Source of the DNA: Pusillibacter faecalis
GTDB taxonomy: Bacteria > Bacillota > Clostridia > Oscillospirales > Oscillospiraceae
Direction: 5' to 3'
Assembly: GCF_018408705.1 (NCBI RefSeq)
Contig: NZ_AP023420.1
Location: 744,001 to 808,000, forward strand
DNA: 64,000 nt
Part shown: one piece after another, positions 44,333 to 52,300 of the stretch
Layout: each line of letters opens with the position of its first letter
Position numbering within the stretch: position 1 is the first letter of the stretch
The notes under the pieces: model-generated
Seen by the model: only the letters and a program-made list of their open reading frames with translations
The model's database searches: none
What the model was told of the DNA's origin: nothing
Made by a program: the position numbers and the translations under genes

Positions 44333-45703
44333 TTAACGGTTTCCGAAGAAGTAGTCGAAGAGATCATAGGGATTCACGGTCCCTGCGTTTCCAGAAGTCT
44401 CCTGCTGGGATTGTGTCTGCGTTGTAGTCTGCTGTTCGGCCGGCACTGCCCCCCAGGTAATTTCTAGAGTCATTGTCTCTCCCTGGCGGTAAATGGTCAG
44501 TGTGGAGGTATCGCCGGCAGCGCAGCCCTTCTTCGCTGCGGTCAAATCGTCCAGCGAGGCAATCTCTGTATCGTCAATCTTGGTGATCACATCACCCAGC
44601 TGCAGCCCGGCCTGGTCCGCGGGGCCGTTCTCCTCCACGGAGTAAACAAACGCTCCCTTGCTGATGTCATAGCTGTACTGCTGGGCCATGCTCTGAGTCA
44701 GAGTTCCCACGGTGGCGCCCAGATAGGCCTTGTTGGTCACATAGCCGTTGGTCATAATATCCTGAATCATGCTGATGACGTCGTTGATGGGAATCGCGAA
44801 CCCCAGCCCCTCCACGCTGCTGCCGGAAGAAGTGCTCTCCAGCTTGGCAGAGACAATGCCAACCACCTCGCCAAAGCTGTTGAACAGGGGACCTCCGGAG
44901 TTGCCGTGGTTGATGGAGGCATCTGTCTGGATCATGTTGAAGGGGGTTCCGTCCACATTGATGGCCCGGTTCACACTGGATACCATGCCGCCGCTCATGG
45001 AAAAGGTCAGCTCGCCCAAGGGGTTGCCAATAGCCAGCACATGATCTCCCACATTCAGCCGTTCGCTGTCACCCAAGGTCACTGCCTGAAGGTCCGAGGC
45101 CTCCACCTTGATAACCGCGATATCATAGTCCTCGTCGCCGCCGACATATCTGGCATCATACTCGTCGCCGTTGTACATCGTGACCTTCACGGTCTCTGCA
45201 TTTTCCACCACATGATAGTTGGTGACGATATAACCATCTGTTGTGAGGACAAATCCGGAGCCGGCCGAAGCGGTCTGTACTGGCTGGCCGAAAAAGTTAT
45301 AACCGCTGGTACCAGTGACGTTAATAGACACCACGCTGTTGACATTGGCCGCGTAAACCTCGGCGTCCGTCATTTCAGTCTTTCCGTCTACAGTTTTCAG
45401 CGATACCTGGCTGACGGTTCGGTCGCTGACCTGGACCGTGGCCTCGCTGGTTGCCCGACTTACTCCCCACACAATGCCTCCGCCCAATGCGCCGCCCAAT
45501 AGGGCACAGCACAGGGCCAGCGCTGTGACTTTTAATCCCATGCGGTTCTTTTTCACAGGCTTCATCTCCTGAATCGGTCTCTGCGGCTCAGACTGGACGG
45601 TGCCGACTGCTCCATCTCCCGCAGGTCCTGCGTTCTGCTGTCCACTCTCGCTGCCATCCTTGCGATATGTGTAATGGTACAAGTTCTGTTCGTCGTTATA
45701 CAT
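44333..45703 (-). CDS. HtrA/DegP-type membrane serine protease with PDZ domain, 456 aa
   Basis: A cytoplasmic N-terminal 55 residues and a membrane helix (ALALCCALLGGALGGGIVWGV, about 55-76) are followed by the trypsin-like domain with TNYHVV, DYDIAVIKV and GNSGGPLF as the His, Asp and Ser motifs. One PDZ domain (about 345-430, DQAGLQLGDVITKIDDTEI) follows, and a Gln/Thr-rich tail ends YDLFDYFFGNR. It degrades or repairs misfolded surface proteins. The start follows GGAGGAACAAGAG. Confidence 0.92.
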   Translation of the reverse strand: MYNDEQNLYHYTYRKDGSESGQQNAGPAGDGAVGTVQSEPQRPIQEMKPVKKNRMGLKVTALALCCALLGGALGGGIVWGVSRATSEATVQVSDRTVSQVSLKTVDGKTEMTDAEVYAANVNSVVSINVTGTSGYNFFGQPVQTASAGSGFVLTTDGYIVTNYHVVENAETVKVTMYNGDEYDARYVGGDEDYDIAVIKVEASDLQAVTLGDSERLNVGDHVLAIGNPLGELTFSMSGGMVSSVNRAINVDGTPFNMIQTDASINHGNSGGPLFNSFGEVVGIVSAKLESTSSGSSVEGLGFAIPINDVISMIQDIMTNGYVTNKAYLGATVGTLTQSMAQQYSYDISKGAFVYSVEENGPADQAGLQLGDVITKIDDTEIASLDDLTAAKKGCAAGDTSTLTIYRQGETMTLEITWGAVPAEQQTTTQTQSQQETSGNAGTVNPYDLFDYFFGNR

Positions 45704-45916
45704 CTCTTGTTCCTCCTTTATATCTATGAAACATTTTGTTTTTTATAACATCATGCGGAGTGCCCCTGTGGAATTGCAAAGGGAACTTCTTGTCCGCTCA
45801 CAAGGCTGCTCTCCTGGTTTCTGATTTGCATTATAGCGGCAATATCTTAAAGAAACCTGAAAGAACTTTGAAGGATTCATGAACATTTTCTATTTTCCCG
45901 ACCACAAAAGATGTGG
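45704..45916. other. HtrA upstream region
   Basis: No gene is seen. I could not assign a strong promoter for HtrA. Confidence 0.4.
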
Positions 45917-46125
45917 TACAATAGCCGCAAAGCCGGCCATCGCACCGGCTATCGCAGCTGGATTTCACAGATGTGCCTGGCAGCGCTCCGTGCCGGCGAT
46001 ACAATCCAGCTATCCATGATGCTGTAACATCGGCGTGCGTCCTGTCCTCAGAGTGCTCGACGCCGGCCGTCCATACACCCATCTCATCGCTTCATCGGGA
46101 CGGGTAAAAGATAAGGAGGACCACT
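45917..46125 (+). promoter_or_regulatory. Structured 5' leader of the COG2509 flavoprotein gene
   Basis: TACAAT at 45917-45922 is the only -10-like element; the -35 is poor. The 200-base leader can form GCCGG/CCGGC (45932 with 45945) and a long-range CTGGATT/AATCCAG pair (45958 with 46003) around smaller hairpins. It matches no riboswitch class that I can name. Structure may be chance in GC-rich DNA. Confidence 0.35.
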
Positions 46126-47733
46126 GTGCTCAAGATTGAAAATATAAAGCTGCCCCCTGGCACCAGTCAGGCGGCGCTGGCTGCCGAGGCCGCCCGCATC
46201 CTGAAAGTTCGAGAGAAAGATCTGCGGCACCTGCAGGTACTGCGGCGCAGTGTGGATGCTCGGGAGGGCGTCTTTATGGTGTACACCGTGGAGGTCTCCC
46301 TTCCGGAGGAGGCTGCGGTGCTCCGGCACACCCGGAACCGAAAGGTCAGCCTGTGTCCGCCCCGCCCGGATTATCATCCTCCCGCGCCGCAGAAGGCGCC
46401 TCAGCTGCCGCCGGTGGTGGTTGGAGCGGGCCCTGCGGGGCTCTTTGCCGCGCTGGTGCTGGCTCTTGCGGGGCTGCGGCCCATTCTGCTGGAGCGGGGA
46501 CGCAGCGCGGAGCGGCGGCGGGAGGACGTGGAGCGGTTCTGGTCCTCCGGAGTGCTGGACCTCAGCAGCAATGTCCAATTCGGAGAAGGGGGTGCCGGGG
46601 CTTTTTCCGATGGAAAACTCAACACCGGCACCCGAGATATCCGCCATCGCTTTATTTTGGAACAGCTAGTCTCCTGCGGTGCCCCAGAGGAAATCTTGAT
46701 CGACGCCAAACCTCATGTGGGGACGGATTTCCTCCACGTGGTCCTTCAGAACCTGCGGCAGGAGCTTCTGGAACTGGGAGCGGATATCCGGTTTGAAAGC
46801 CGGTTGGTCGACGTGGATCTCCGGAATGGCGGCCTGGCTGGCATCCGTGTGGAGGGCCCTGGCGGGGCCTATTTCCTGCCCTGCCGCCATCTGATTCTCT
46901 CCCCCGGCCATTCTGCCCGGGACACCTTCGAAATGCTCCACTACCGGGGCGTACCGATGGAGGCAAAGCCCTTTGCCGTGGGCGTCCGGATCGAACACCG
47001 GCAGGCAGACTGCGACGCAGCCCAGTACCGGCAGTATGCTGGCCATCCTGGGCTTCCAGCCTCCACCTACAAGCTCTCCTGCCATCTCCCCAACGGGCGC
47101 TCCGCCTTTTCCTTCTGTGTTTGTCCTGGCGGGGAAGTGGTGGCCGCCGCATCCGAAGCCGGGGGAGTCGTGACCAACGGTATGAGCGAATTTGCCCGGA
47201 ACCGGGAAAATATCAACGGCGCACTCCTGGTGAACGTCACACCAGAGGATTTCGGTGACGGCCCGCTATCCGGCATTGCCTTTCAGCGCCGCCTGGAGGA
47301 GGCCGCCTACGCCGCCGGAGGAGGCGGCTATCTGGCCCCGGCCCAACGGGTGGAGGATTTCCTTCAAAAGCGCTCCTCCATAGGCCCCGGACGGGTCATC
47401 CCCAGCTATCGCCCCGGTGTCACCTGGGGCAATCTTTGGAGCTGTTTGCCGCCGTTTGTGGCCCAGGCTCTGGCGGAGGCTCTGCCCATCCTGGGCCAAA
47501 AGCTGCGAGGCTATGACGCGCCGGACGCCGTGTTGACCGCCGTGGAGAGCCGCAGCTCCTCTCCGGTGCGGATTCTTCGGGGCGAGGGGTGTCAGTCCTC
47601 CATCCGGGGACTGTACCCCTGCGGGGAGGGAGCCGGCTACGCCGGAGGCATCCTCTCCGCCGCCGCAGACGGAATGCGCTGCGCGGAGCAGCTATGCGCT
47701 GCGCTGGCCACCCCAACCAAGAACCCATTCTAA
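46126..47733 (+). CDS. COG2509-type FAD-dependent oxidoreductase, 535 aa
   Basis: The GTG start follows AAGGAGG. An N-terminal 90-residue extension precedes the FAD-binding VVGAGPAGLFAAL (about 98-110). A GEGGAGAFSDGKLNTGT loop, a GHSARDTFEML segment, and a C-terminal CGEGAGYAGGILSAAADGMR motif match the family of uncharacterised flavoproteins seen near sporulation or redox genes in Firmicutes. The reaction is unknown. The dehydrogenase gene follows after 27 bases, so they may be co-transcribed. Confidence 0.85.
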   Translation: MLKIENIKLPPGTSQAALAAEAARILKVREKDLRHLQVLRRSVDAREGVFMVYTVEVSLPEEAAVLRHTRNRKVSLCPPRPDYHPPAPQKAPQLPPVVVGAGPAGLFAALVLALAGLRPILLERGRSAERRREDVERFWSSGVLDLSSNVQFGEGGAGAFSDGKLNTGTRDIRHRFILEQLVSCGAPEEILIDAKPHVGTDFLHVVLQNLRQELLELGADIRFESRLVDVDLRNGGLAGIRVEGPGGAYFLPCRHLILSPGHSARDTFEMLHYRGVPMEAKPFAVGVRIEHRQADCDAAQYRQYAGHPGLPASTYKLSCHLPNGRSAFSFCVCPGGEVVAAASEAGGVVTNGMSEFARNRENINGALLVNVTPEDFGDGPLSGIAFQRRLEEAAYAAGGGGYLAPAQRVEDFLQKRSSIGPGRVIPSYRPGVTWGNLWSCLPPFVAQALAEALPILGQKLRGYDAPDAVLTAVESRSSSPVRILRGEGCQSSIRGLYPCGEGAGYAGGILSAAADGMRCAEQLCAALATPTKNPF

Positions 47734-47760
47734 CATATCAACAGGGAGGTTTGATCTTAA

Positions 47761-48732
47761 ATGAACCGCAATCTCTGCATCTGTCTGGACTTTCTCACAA
47801 ACGCCCACAAAGCACGCATTCAAACGGCCGCGGAGTCGGCCGGCTTTACACCCCACTTTTTCACCACGGACCAACTTGAGCAGGCTGCGGCATGCCTGCA
47901 GCACTGCGAAGTGCTCTACGCCAACTCCCCCAAGCTTCTGCGCCGGGCTCCGAACACCCTGCGGTGGTACTGCTGTTCCAATGCCGGCGTGGACCTCTAC
48001 TGTGCAGACCCCACCCTCTTCGCCAACCCAGACTGCATGCTGACCAACTCCAACGCCTACGGCGTCACCATCTCCGAGCATGTGATTATGGTCACGCTGA
48101 TGCTGCTGCGGAGAATGCCGGAATATGAGCAGTTTCTCCAACGGCGCAGCTGGCCCAGCCCGCTGCCCATCCGCTCGATTCGGGACGGCTCGTTCACCCT
48201 GTTGGGCACTGGCAACATTGGCTCCCATGTGGCGGAACGTCTGCGGGGCATGGGCGCGGCCCGGATTCTGGGCCTCAGTCGTTCCGGGCGGCCGGTCCCC
48301 GGCTTTGACGAGGTACTGCCCATCTCCCGGCTGGACGAGGCGCTGCCGGAGGCCCATGTGCTGATCCTGTCCCTGCCCAGCACACCGGAGACCGTGAATC
48401 TCCTGAGCCGGGACCGCATCGCCCTGCTCCCCAGGGATGCCTGCGTCATCAACGTGGGCCGGGGCACTGCCCTGGACCAGGACGCCCTGGCGGAGGCTCT
48501 AAATGAAGGACGCCTCGCAGGAGCAGCCCTGGATGTAATGGTCCCTGAACCTCTGCCGGAAGACCATCCCCTGTGGCAGACCCGGAACCTGATTCTCACC
48601 CCTCATATCTCCGGTAACATGTCTCTGGGCTATACCTGTGATCTCAACGTAGACCTCTTTTGCCAAGACCTTGCAAACTACGCCGCTGGCCGGCCTCTCC
48701 AAAGCCTGGTGGACCGGTCGAGAGGGTACTGA
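47761..48732 (+). CDS. D-isomer specific 2-hydroxyacid dehydrogenase, 323 aa
   Basis: The ATG at 47761 follows GGGAGG. The NAD-binding loop is GTGNIGSHVAERLRGMG (about 142-158). The catalytic Arg is in NVGRGTALDQ, the Glu in VPEPLP, and the His in TPHISGN, the three active-site residues of the family. The overall shape resembles GhrA-type glyoxylate/hydroxypyruvate reductases. The substrate is not settled. It precedes the AraC gene in opposite orientation. Confidence 0.85.
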   Translation: MNRNLCICLDFLTNAHKARIQTAAESAGFTPHFFTTDQLEQAAACLQHCEVLYANSPKLLRRAPNTLRWYCCSNAGVDLYCADPTLFANPDCMLTNSNAYGVTISEHVIMVTLMLLRRMPEYEQFLQRRSWPSPLPIRSIRDGSFTLLGTGNIGSHVAERLRGMGAARILGLSRSGRPVPGFDEVLPISRLDEALPEAHVLILSLPSTPETVNLLSRDRIALLPRDACVINVGRGTALDQDALAEALNEGRLAGAALDVMVPEPLPEDHPLWQTRNLILTPHISGNMSLGYTCDLNVDLFCQDLANYAAGRPLQSLVDRSRGY

Positions 48733-48771
48733 GGCGGATTTCTGCCTAGAGCGATCCCATGCAGTTTTGAA

Positions 48772-48795
48772 GGCGGTATGCATTCGCATACCGCC
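48772..48795. terminator. Hairpin between convergent genes
   Basis: GGCGGTATG (48772-48780) pairs with CATACCGCC (48787-48795). There is no T-run on either side, so termination is uncertain, but it sits exactly between two stop codons. Confidence 0.5.
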
Positions 48796-48797
48796 TC

Positions 48798-49709
48798 TCA
48801 TCGAAACTCCCGGGGACTCATGTGGAACGTATTCTGAAAGGCCCGCAGAAAGGTAGAGTACTCCGCAAAGCCTGTCTGCTCCGCCGCCTTCATCACCGGC
48901 GTGCCGGCGCGGATCAGCTCTGCCGCCCACAGCAGCCGCTTTTGACTGATATACTGGTGGACCGTATAGCCAGTGACCGCTTTGAAGCGATGCATGAGGT
49001 AATAGCGGCTGATATAAAAACGCCGGGCCAGCCCCTCCACGGATAGCGGCTCCTCCAAATGGGCGGTGATATAGCGCAGAATCTCCTCGATCTTGGGGTC
49101 TACACGGTAACTATCCGTCTCCTCCCGAGTTGTGCGGTCTGCGAGAATATCCCGATTAACCGCGATCAGCAGCTGCTGGCACAACGTGTCCGCCAGGCGG
49201 TGCCCGCCAAACTCCCTGGAGCGCAGCGCCTCCTCCAGCCGCTGAATCGACTGCATATAGGAAAGCCTCTGCTCCCCGCCGCCGCGCAGCAGGTGGAACC
49301 CCCGTTCCCGGGCGATCTCAAAGCATTGATCCAACGGCTCCTCGGGATCGCTGCGTGCGTGCATCCACTCCCGCCCCAGCCACACCACCACCCGCTCATA
49401 GGGCTCGGTGGGGTCAATGATGGGCTTGTGAATCAAATTATGCTGCACCAGCAGAAGGTCCCAGGGCTGTAAGAAGTAAGTGACGCCCTCCACCACATAT
49501 GTGACCTTTCCATGGAGCAGCAGAATCAGCTTATCAAACTCGTGATAGTGGTAATCTAGGCGCTGGGCCAGGCGGTCCTTAAGATGGAAGAGCCGAAACC
49601 CCTCATTCAGATATCCCCGCTTATCCGCCTCGCTTCTCTCCGGCATTCCGTTTCCCCCTTTTCCCGTTATCTTACCGTAGTTTTTTCTTTTTGACAACTC
49701 AAATTTCAC
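48798..49709 (-). CDS. AraC-family regulator with cupin sensor domain, 303 aa
   Basis: Residues about 45-130 are a cupin sensor (YHYHEFDKLILLLHGKVTYVVEG, DLLLVQHNLIHKP). The C-terminal HTH pair runs about 205-300 (ILRYITAHLEEPLSVEGLARRFYISRYYLMHRFKAVTG and AAEQTGFAEYSTFLRAFQNTFHMSPREFR). The start lies upstream of several in-frame Met codons; one at codon 21 (MPERSEADKRG) is also possible. Its target may be the neighbouring dehydrogenase gene. Confidence 0.85.
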   Translation of the reverse strand: MKFELSKRKNYGKITGKGGNGMPERSEADKRGYLNEGFRLFHLKDRLAQRLDYHYHEFDKLILLLHGKVTYVVEGVTYFLQPWDLLLVQHNLIHKPIIDPTEPYERVVVWLGREWMHARSDPEEPLDQCFEIARERGFHLLRGGGEQRLSYMQSIQRLEEALRSREFGGHRLADTLCQQLLIAVNRDILADRTTREETDSYRVDPKIEEILRYITAHLEEPLSVEGLARRFYISRYYLMHRFKAVTGYTVHQYISQKRLLWAAELIRAGTPVMKAAEQTGFAEYSTFLRAFQNTFHMSPREFR

Positions 49710-49930
49710 AGAAAACCCCTGGCGCGAAGCGGTGAATTTTGGTAATTGGTGTGCTGCTGTGTCTATGTACTTTTCATCATAAATTTGTTATACTAATAAA
49801 AAATCCTTGGAGCAAAGCTAAGGCTGTTGATTCAGGCATTTGTTCTGCTTTCCCAAAAGGAAGCGCGCACCACGCCATCAAACAGGCTTTTCCTTGCTCC
49901 GCAGTTTATATGCATACGGGAGGGCCGTCT

Positions 49931-50761
49931 ATGAGCCACGCCGATCAGTTGTTCCTTCAAAACTGCCGGGAAATTCTATCCCACGGCGTCTGGGATACGG
50001 ACTTGCCGGTCCGTCCCCGCTGGGAGGACGGCACCCCTGCCCACACAATCAAGAAGTTCGGCATCATCAACCGCTATCAACTCCAGGAGGAATTCCCCAT
50101 TCTGACACTTCGGAGAACCTACTGGAAGTCTGCAGTGGATGAACTCTTGTGGATCTGGCAGAAAAAGTCCAACAACATTCATGACCTCTCCTCACATATC
50201 TGGGATCAGTGGGCCGATGAGAGCGGCTCCATCGGCAAGGCCTACGGCTATCAGCTCTCGGTGAAGCACCACTACCCGGAGGGAGATATGGATCAGGTGG
50301 ACCGGGTCCTCTACGACCTCAAGCACAATCCTGCTTCGCGCCGGATTCTGACCAGCCTTTATAATTTTGAAGACCTCCACGACATGCATCTTTACCCCTG
50401 TGCCTATTCCATGACATTCAATGTCTCCGGCAAGGTATTGAACGCCATTTTGAATCAGCGCAGTCAGGATATGTTGACAGCCAATAACTGGAATGTGGTG
50501 CAGTATGCCATTTTGGTCCACATGTTTGCACAGGTCAGCGGCCTGGTTCCCGGTGAGCTGGTCCATGTCATTGCAGACGCTCATATCTATGACCGGCATA
50601 TTCCCATTGTGGAGCGCATGCTGGAGCGCGCTCCTGCACCGGCGCCGCGCCTCATCATAGATTCGTCTGTGACGGATTTTTATGCCTTTACGCCGGACAG
50701 CTTTCGGTTAGACGGATACACTCCGGCTGCCTTTGAGGAGAAAATCCCCATTGCCATTTAA
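49931..50761 (+). CDS. thyA: Thymidylate synthase, ThyA-type with a variant active-site motif
   Basis: The ATG at 49931 follows GGGAGGG; the open frame begins far upstream without a ribosome site. The 276-residue protein has the folate and dUMP motifs: RRTYWKSAVDELLW, LNQRSQDMLTANNW and HIYDRHI. The catalytic Cys157 sits in LYPCAYSMTF rather than the usual PCH, so the residue after Cys is Ala. Some ThyA variants of Firmicutes share PCA, so activity is plausible. The DHFR gene follows, as folate recycling requires. Confidence 0.88.
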   Translation: MSHADQLFLQNCREILSHGVWDTDLPVRPRWEDGTPAHTIKKFGIINRYQLQEEFPILTLRRTYWKSAVDELLWIWQKKSNNIHDLSSHIWDQWADESGSIGKAYGYQLSVKHHYPEGDMDQVDRVLYDLKHNPASRRILTSLYNFEDLHDMHLYPCAYSMTFNVSGKVLNAILNQRSQDMLTANNWNVVQYAILVHMFAQVSGLVPGELVHVIADAHIYDRHIPIVERMLERAPAPAPRLIIDSSVTDFYAFTPDSFRLDGYTPAAFEEKIPIAI

Positions 50762-50882
50762 GCTCGTCTCCTGTTACCGCGTATCTTGCTGCAAAAGCGC
50801 CGCTGCCAGTCATTTTTGTAAATGCCAATCCTTTCATGCAGCGGGCACCGCACTTTATGAATGTCGTATGAGGTGAATGAAC

Positions 50883-51380
50883 ATGAATGCCATCGTTGTC
50901 GTCGATCAGAACTGGGCCATTGGACGAGAAGGAGACCTTTTATTTTCCCTGCCCACGGATATGAAACGGTTTCGTTCCCTGACAATGGGGGGAACTGTAA
51001 TTCTTGGCAGGAAAACTTTGGACTCTTTCCCAGGCGGCAGGCCCTTACCAGGCCGCAGGAACATCGTAATTACCAGAAATGTAGACTTTGATCGTGATGG
51101 CTGTGAGATTGCTGCCAGTCTTGGCGCAGCGCTGGACCTTGCAGCCGACACAGAGGACGACAAGCTGTGGATCATCGGCGGCGGCAGTGTGTATACCGCC
51201 ATGCTGAGCCGCTGCAAGCGGGTATATCTAACCAAAGTAGACGCTGTTGCAGATGGTGCAGACACCTTCTTCCCCAACCTGGACAAGTTGCCTGCCTGGG
51301 AAGTGGAACATACAAGTGACCCCATTACAGAAAATGGTGTTACCTATCAATTTATTGATTATGTGAATACAAAGCTTTGA
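50883..51380 (+). CDS. folA: Dihydrofolate reductase
   Basis: The start at the second ATG (50883) is preferred because GAGGTGA lies six bases before it. The 165-residue protein has the DHFR motifs: AIVVVDQNWAIGREGDLLF, LPTDMKRFRSLT, VILGRKTLDSF and LWIIGGGSVY. It regenerates tetrahydrofolate consumed by ThyA. It lies about 120 bases after thyA and is closed by a strong terminator. Confidence 0.92.
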   Translation: MNAIVVVDQNWAIGREGDLLFSLPTDMKRFRSLTMGGTVILGRKTLDSFPGGRPLPGRRNIVITRNVDFDRDGCEIAASLGAALDLAADTEDDKLWIIGGGSVYTAMLSRCKRVYLTKVDAVADGADTFFPNLDKLPAWEVEHTSDPITENGVTYQFIDYVNTKL

Positions 51381-51389
51381 GCATACCCA

Positions 51390-51425
51390 AACGGCCGGCG
51401 GGGAAATTCCCCGCCGGCCGTTTTT
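51390..51425. terminator. Terminator after folA
   Basis: A 16-base stem (51390-51405 with 51407-51422) is followed by a T-run. Confidence 0.9.
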
Positions 51426-51654
51426 GATGTGGTTTTCTGACACCTGAGCATGAAACCCAAACCGTCTTCTTTCCAAAAACGATGTCTTCCCGCTATATGG
51501 CCTTTGCTCTAAGCAATCTGTTTGAACGGCAGAGGCTCTAAACAGCCTCCCTTTGCCCCCTTCGGACGATTTAGGAAATCCACAGACCTCCTTCCACCGA
51601 GGTAACGAAAAGAGGTTTATGGCAGATGGCATCTGCTCAAGAAACCGGAAGTTG
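51426..51654. other. Gap between folA and the GNAT gene
   Basis: Open frames cross the region, but none has a ribosome-binding site or a familiar motif. I see no gene. Confidence 0.4.
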
Positions 51655-52098
51655 TTAATTTCTTTTCATATACAATAAGGGATAGGCATTTCCCTGCTCA
51701 TCGAAGTCTGTCCTTTGATAAACTGCAAAGCCCATATGCTCATAGAACCCCTTCGCAAGAGGATTCTGTTCATTGACAGCCAACTTTTTTACTGAATACT
51801 TGTCCATTCCATGCTCCAACAGCTGTTTTCCGATTCCTTTTCCCCTTTCTTTGGCAGAAACAAACAGCATTTCGAGCATTTGATCCGCAACTCCCATAAA
51901 TCCTACCGGCTCTCCCGTTTCATCTTCCGCAACGACTAAATGGGGAATCTCTTTCAAAGCCTGAGGAACATACTGTTTGATTGCTTCGATCTCACCACCT
52001 GATAAAAACGAATGAGTTGCTTTCACAGAAGTCTCCCATATATCTAACAGCTTTTCTATCCATGCGGAATTGCGCTCTGTTATTTCAATGATTTTCAC
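51655..52098 (-). CDS. GNAT-family acetyltransferase (YjaB-like), 147 aa
   Basis: The 147-residue protein has the acetyl-CoA loop KERGKGIGKQLLEHG (about 83-97), a VNEQNPLAKGFYEHMGF segment and an MLFVSAKERG turn, as in YjaB-type GNATs. The substrate is unknown. Its gene is visibly more AT-rich than its neighbours, which may mean recent acquisition. It converges on the folA terminator region. Confidence 0.85.
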   Translation of the reverse strand: MKIIEITERNSAWIEKLLDIWETSVKATHSFLSGGEIEAIKQYVPQALKEIPHLVVAEDETGEPVGFMGVADQMLEMLFVSAKERGKGIGKQLLEHGMDKYSVKKLAVNEQNPLAKGFYEHMGFAVYQRTDFDEQGNAYPLLYMKRN

Positions 52099-52234
52099 GT
52101 CGTCTTACCCTCCAAATTTCATTTTGTCTTTTTGCCTATGTTATCATATTCTGCCGCTTCCATCAACACAGAGTGAAATTGGCAAAATATTCCTCGTCTC
52201 TTGAAATGTAAAAAGGGAGCATGCAGGACCATCC

Positions 52235-52263
52235 TTGTTTTTCGGCAGGAGGTATGATATGAT
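52235..52263 (+). promoter_or_regulatory. Promoter of recG
   Basis: TTGTTT (52235-52240) and TATGAT (52258-52263) have a 17-base spacer. Confidence 0.6.
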
Positions 52264-52300
52264 ATAAAAACATCTGTTTGTGAGAGGAGGGGAATGTTTC

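Noticed and set aside
45831..46082. 83-codon leftward frame upstream of the flavoprotein gene
   Set aside because: It has no ribosome-binding site, falls in the structured leader region, and shows no recognisable motif.
51228..51632. 134-codon leftward frame between folA and the GNAT gene
   Set aside because: It overlaps the folA gene and its terminator and has no start signal.
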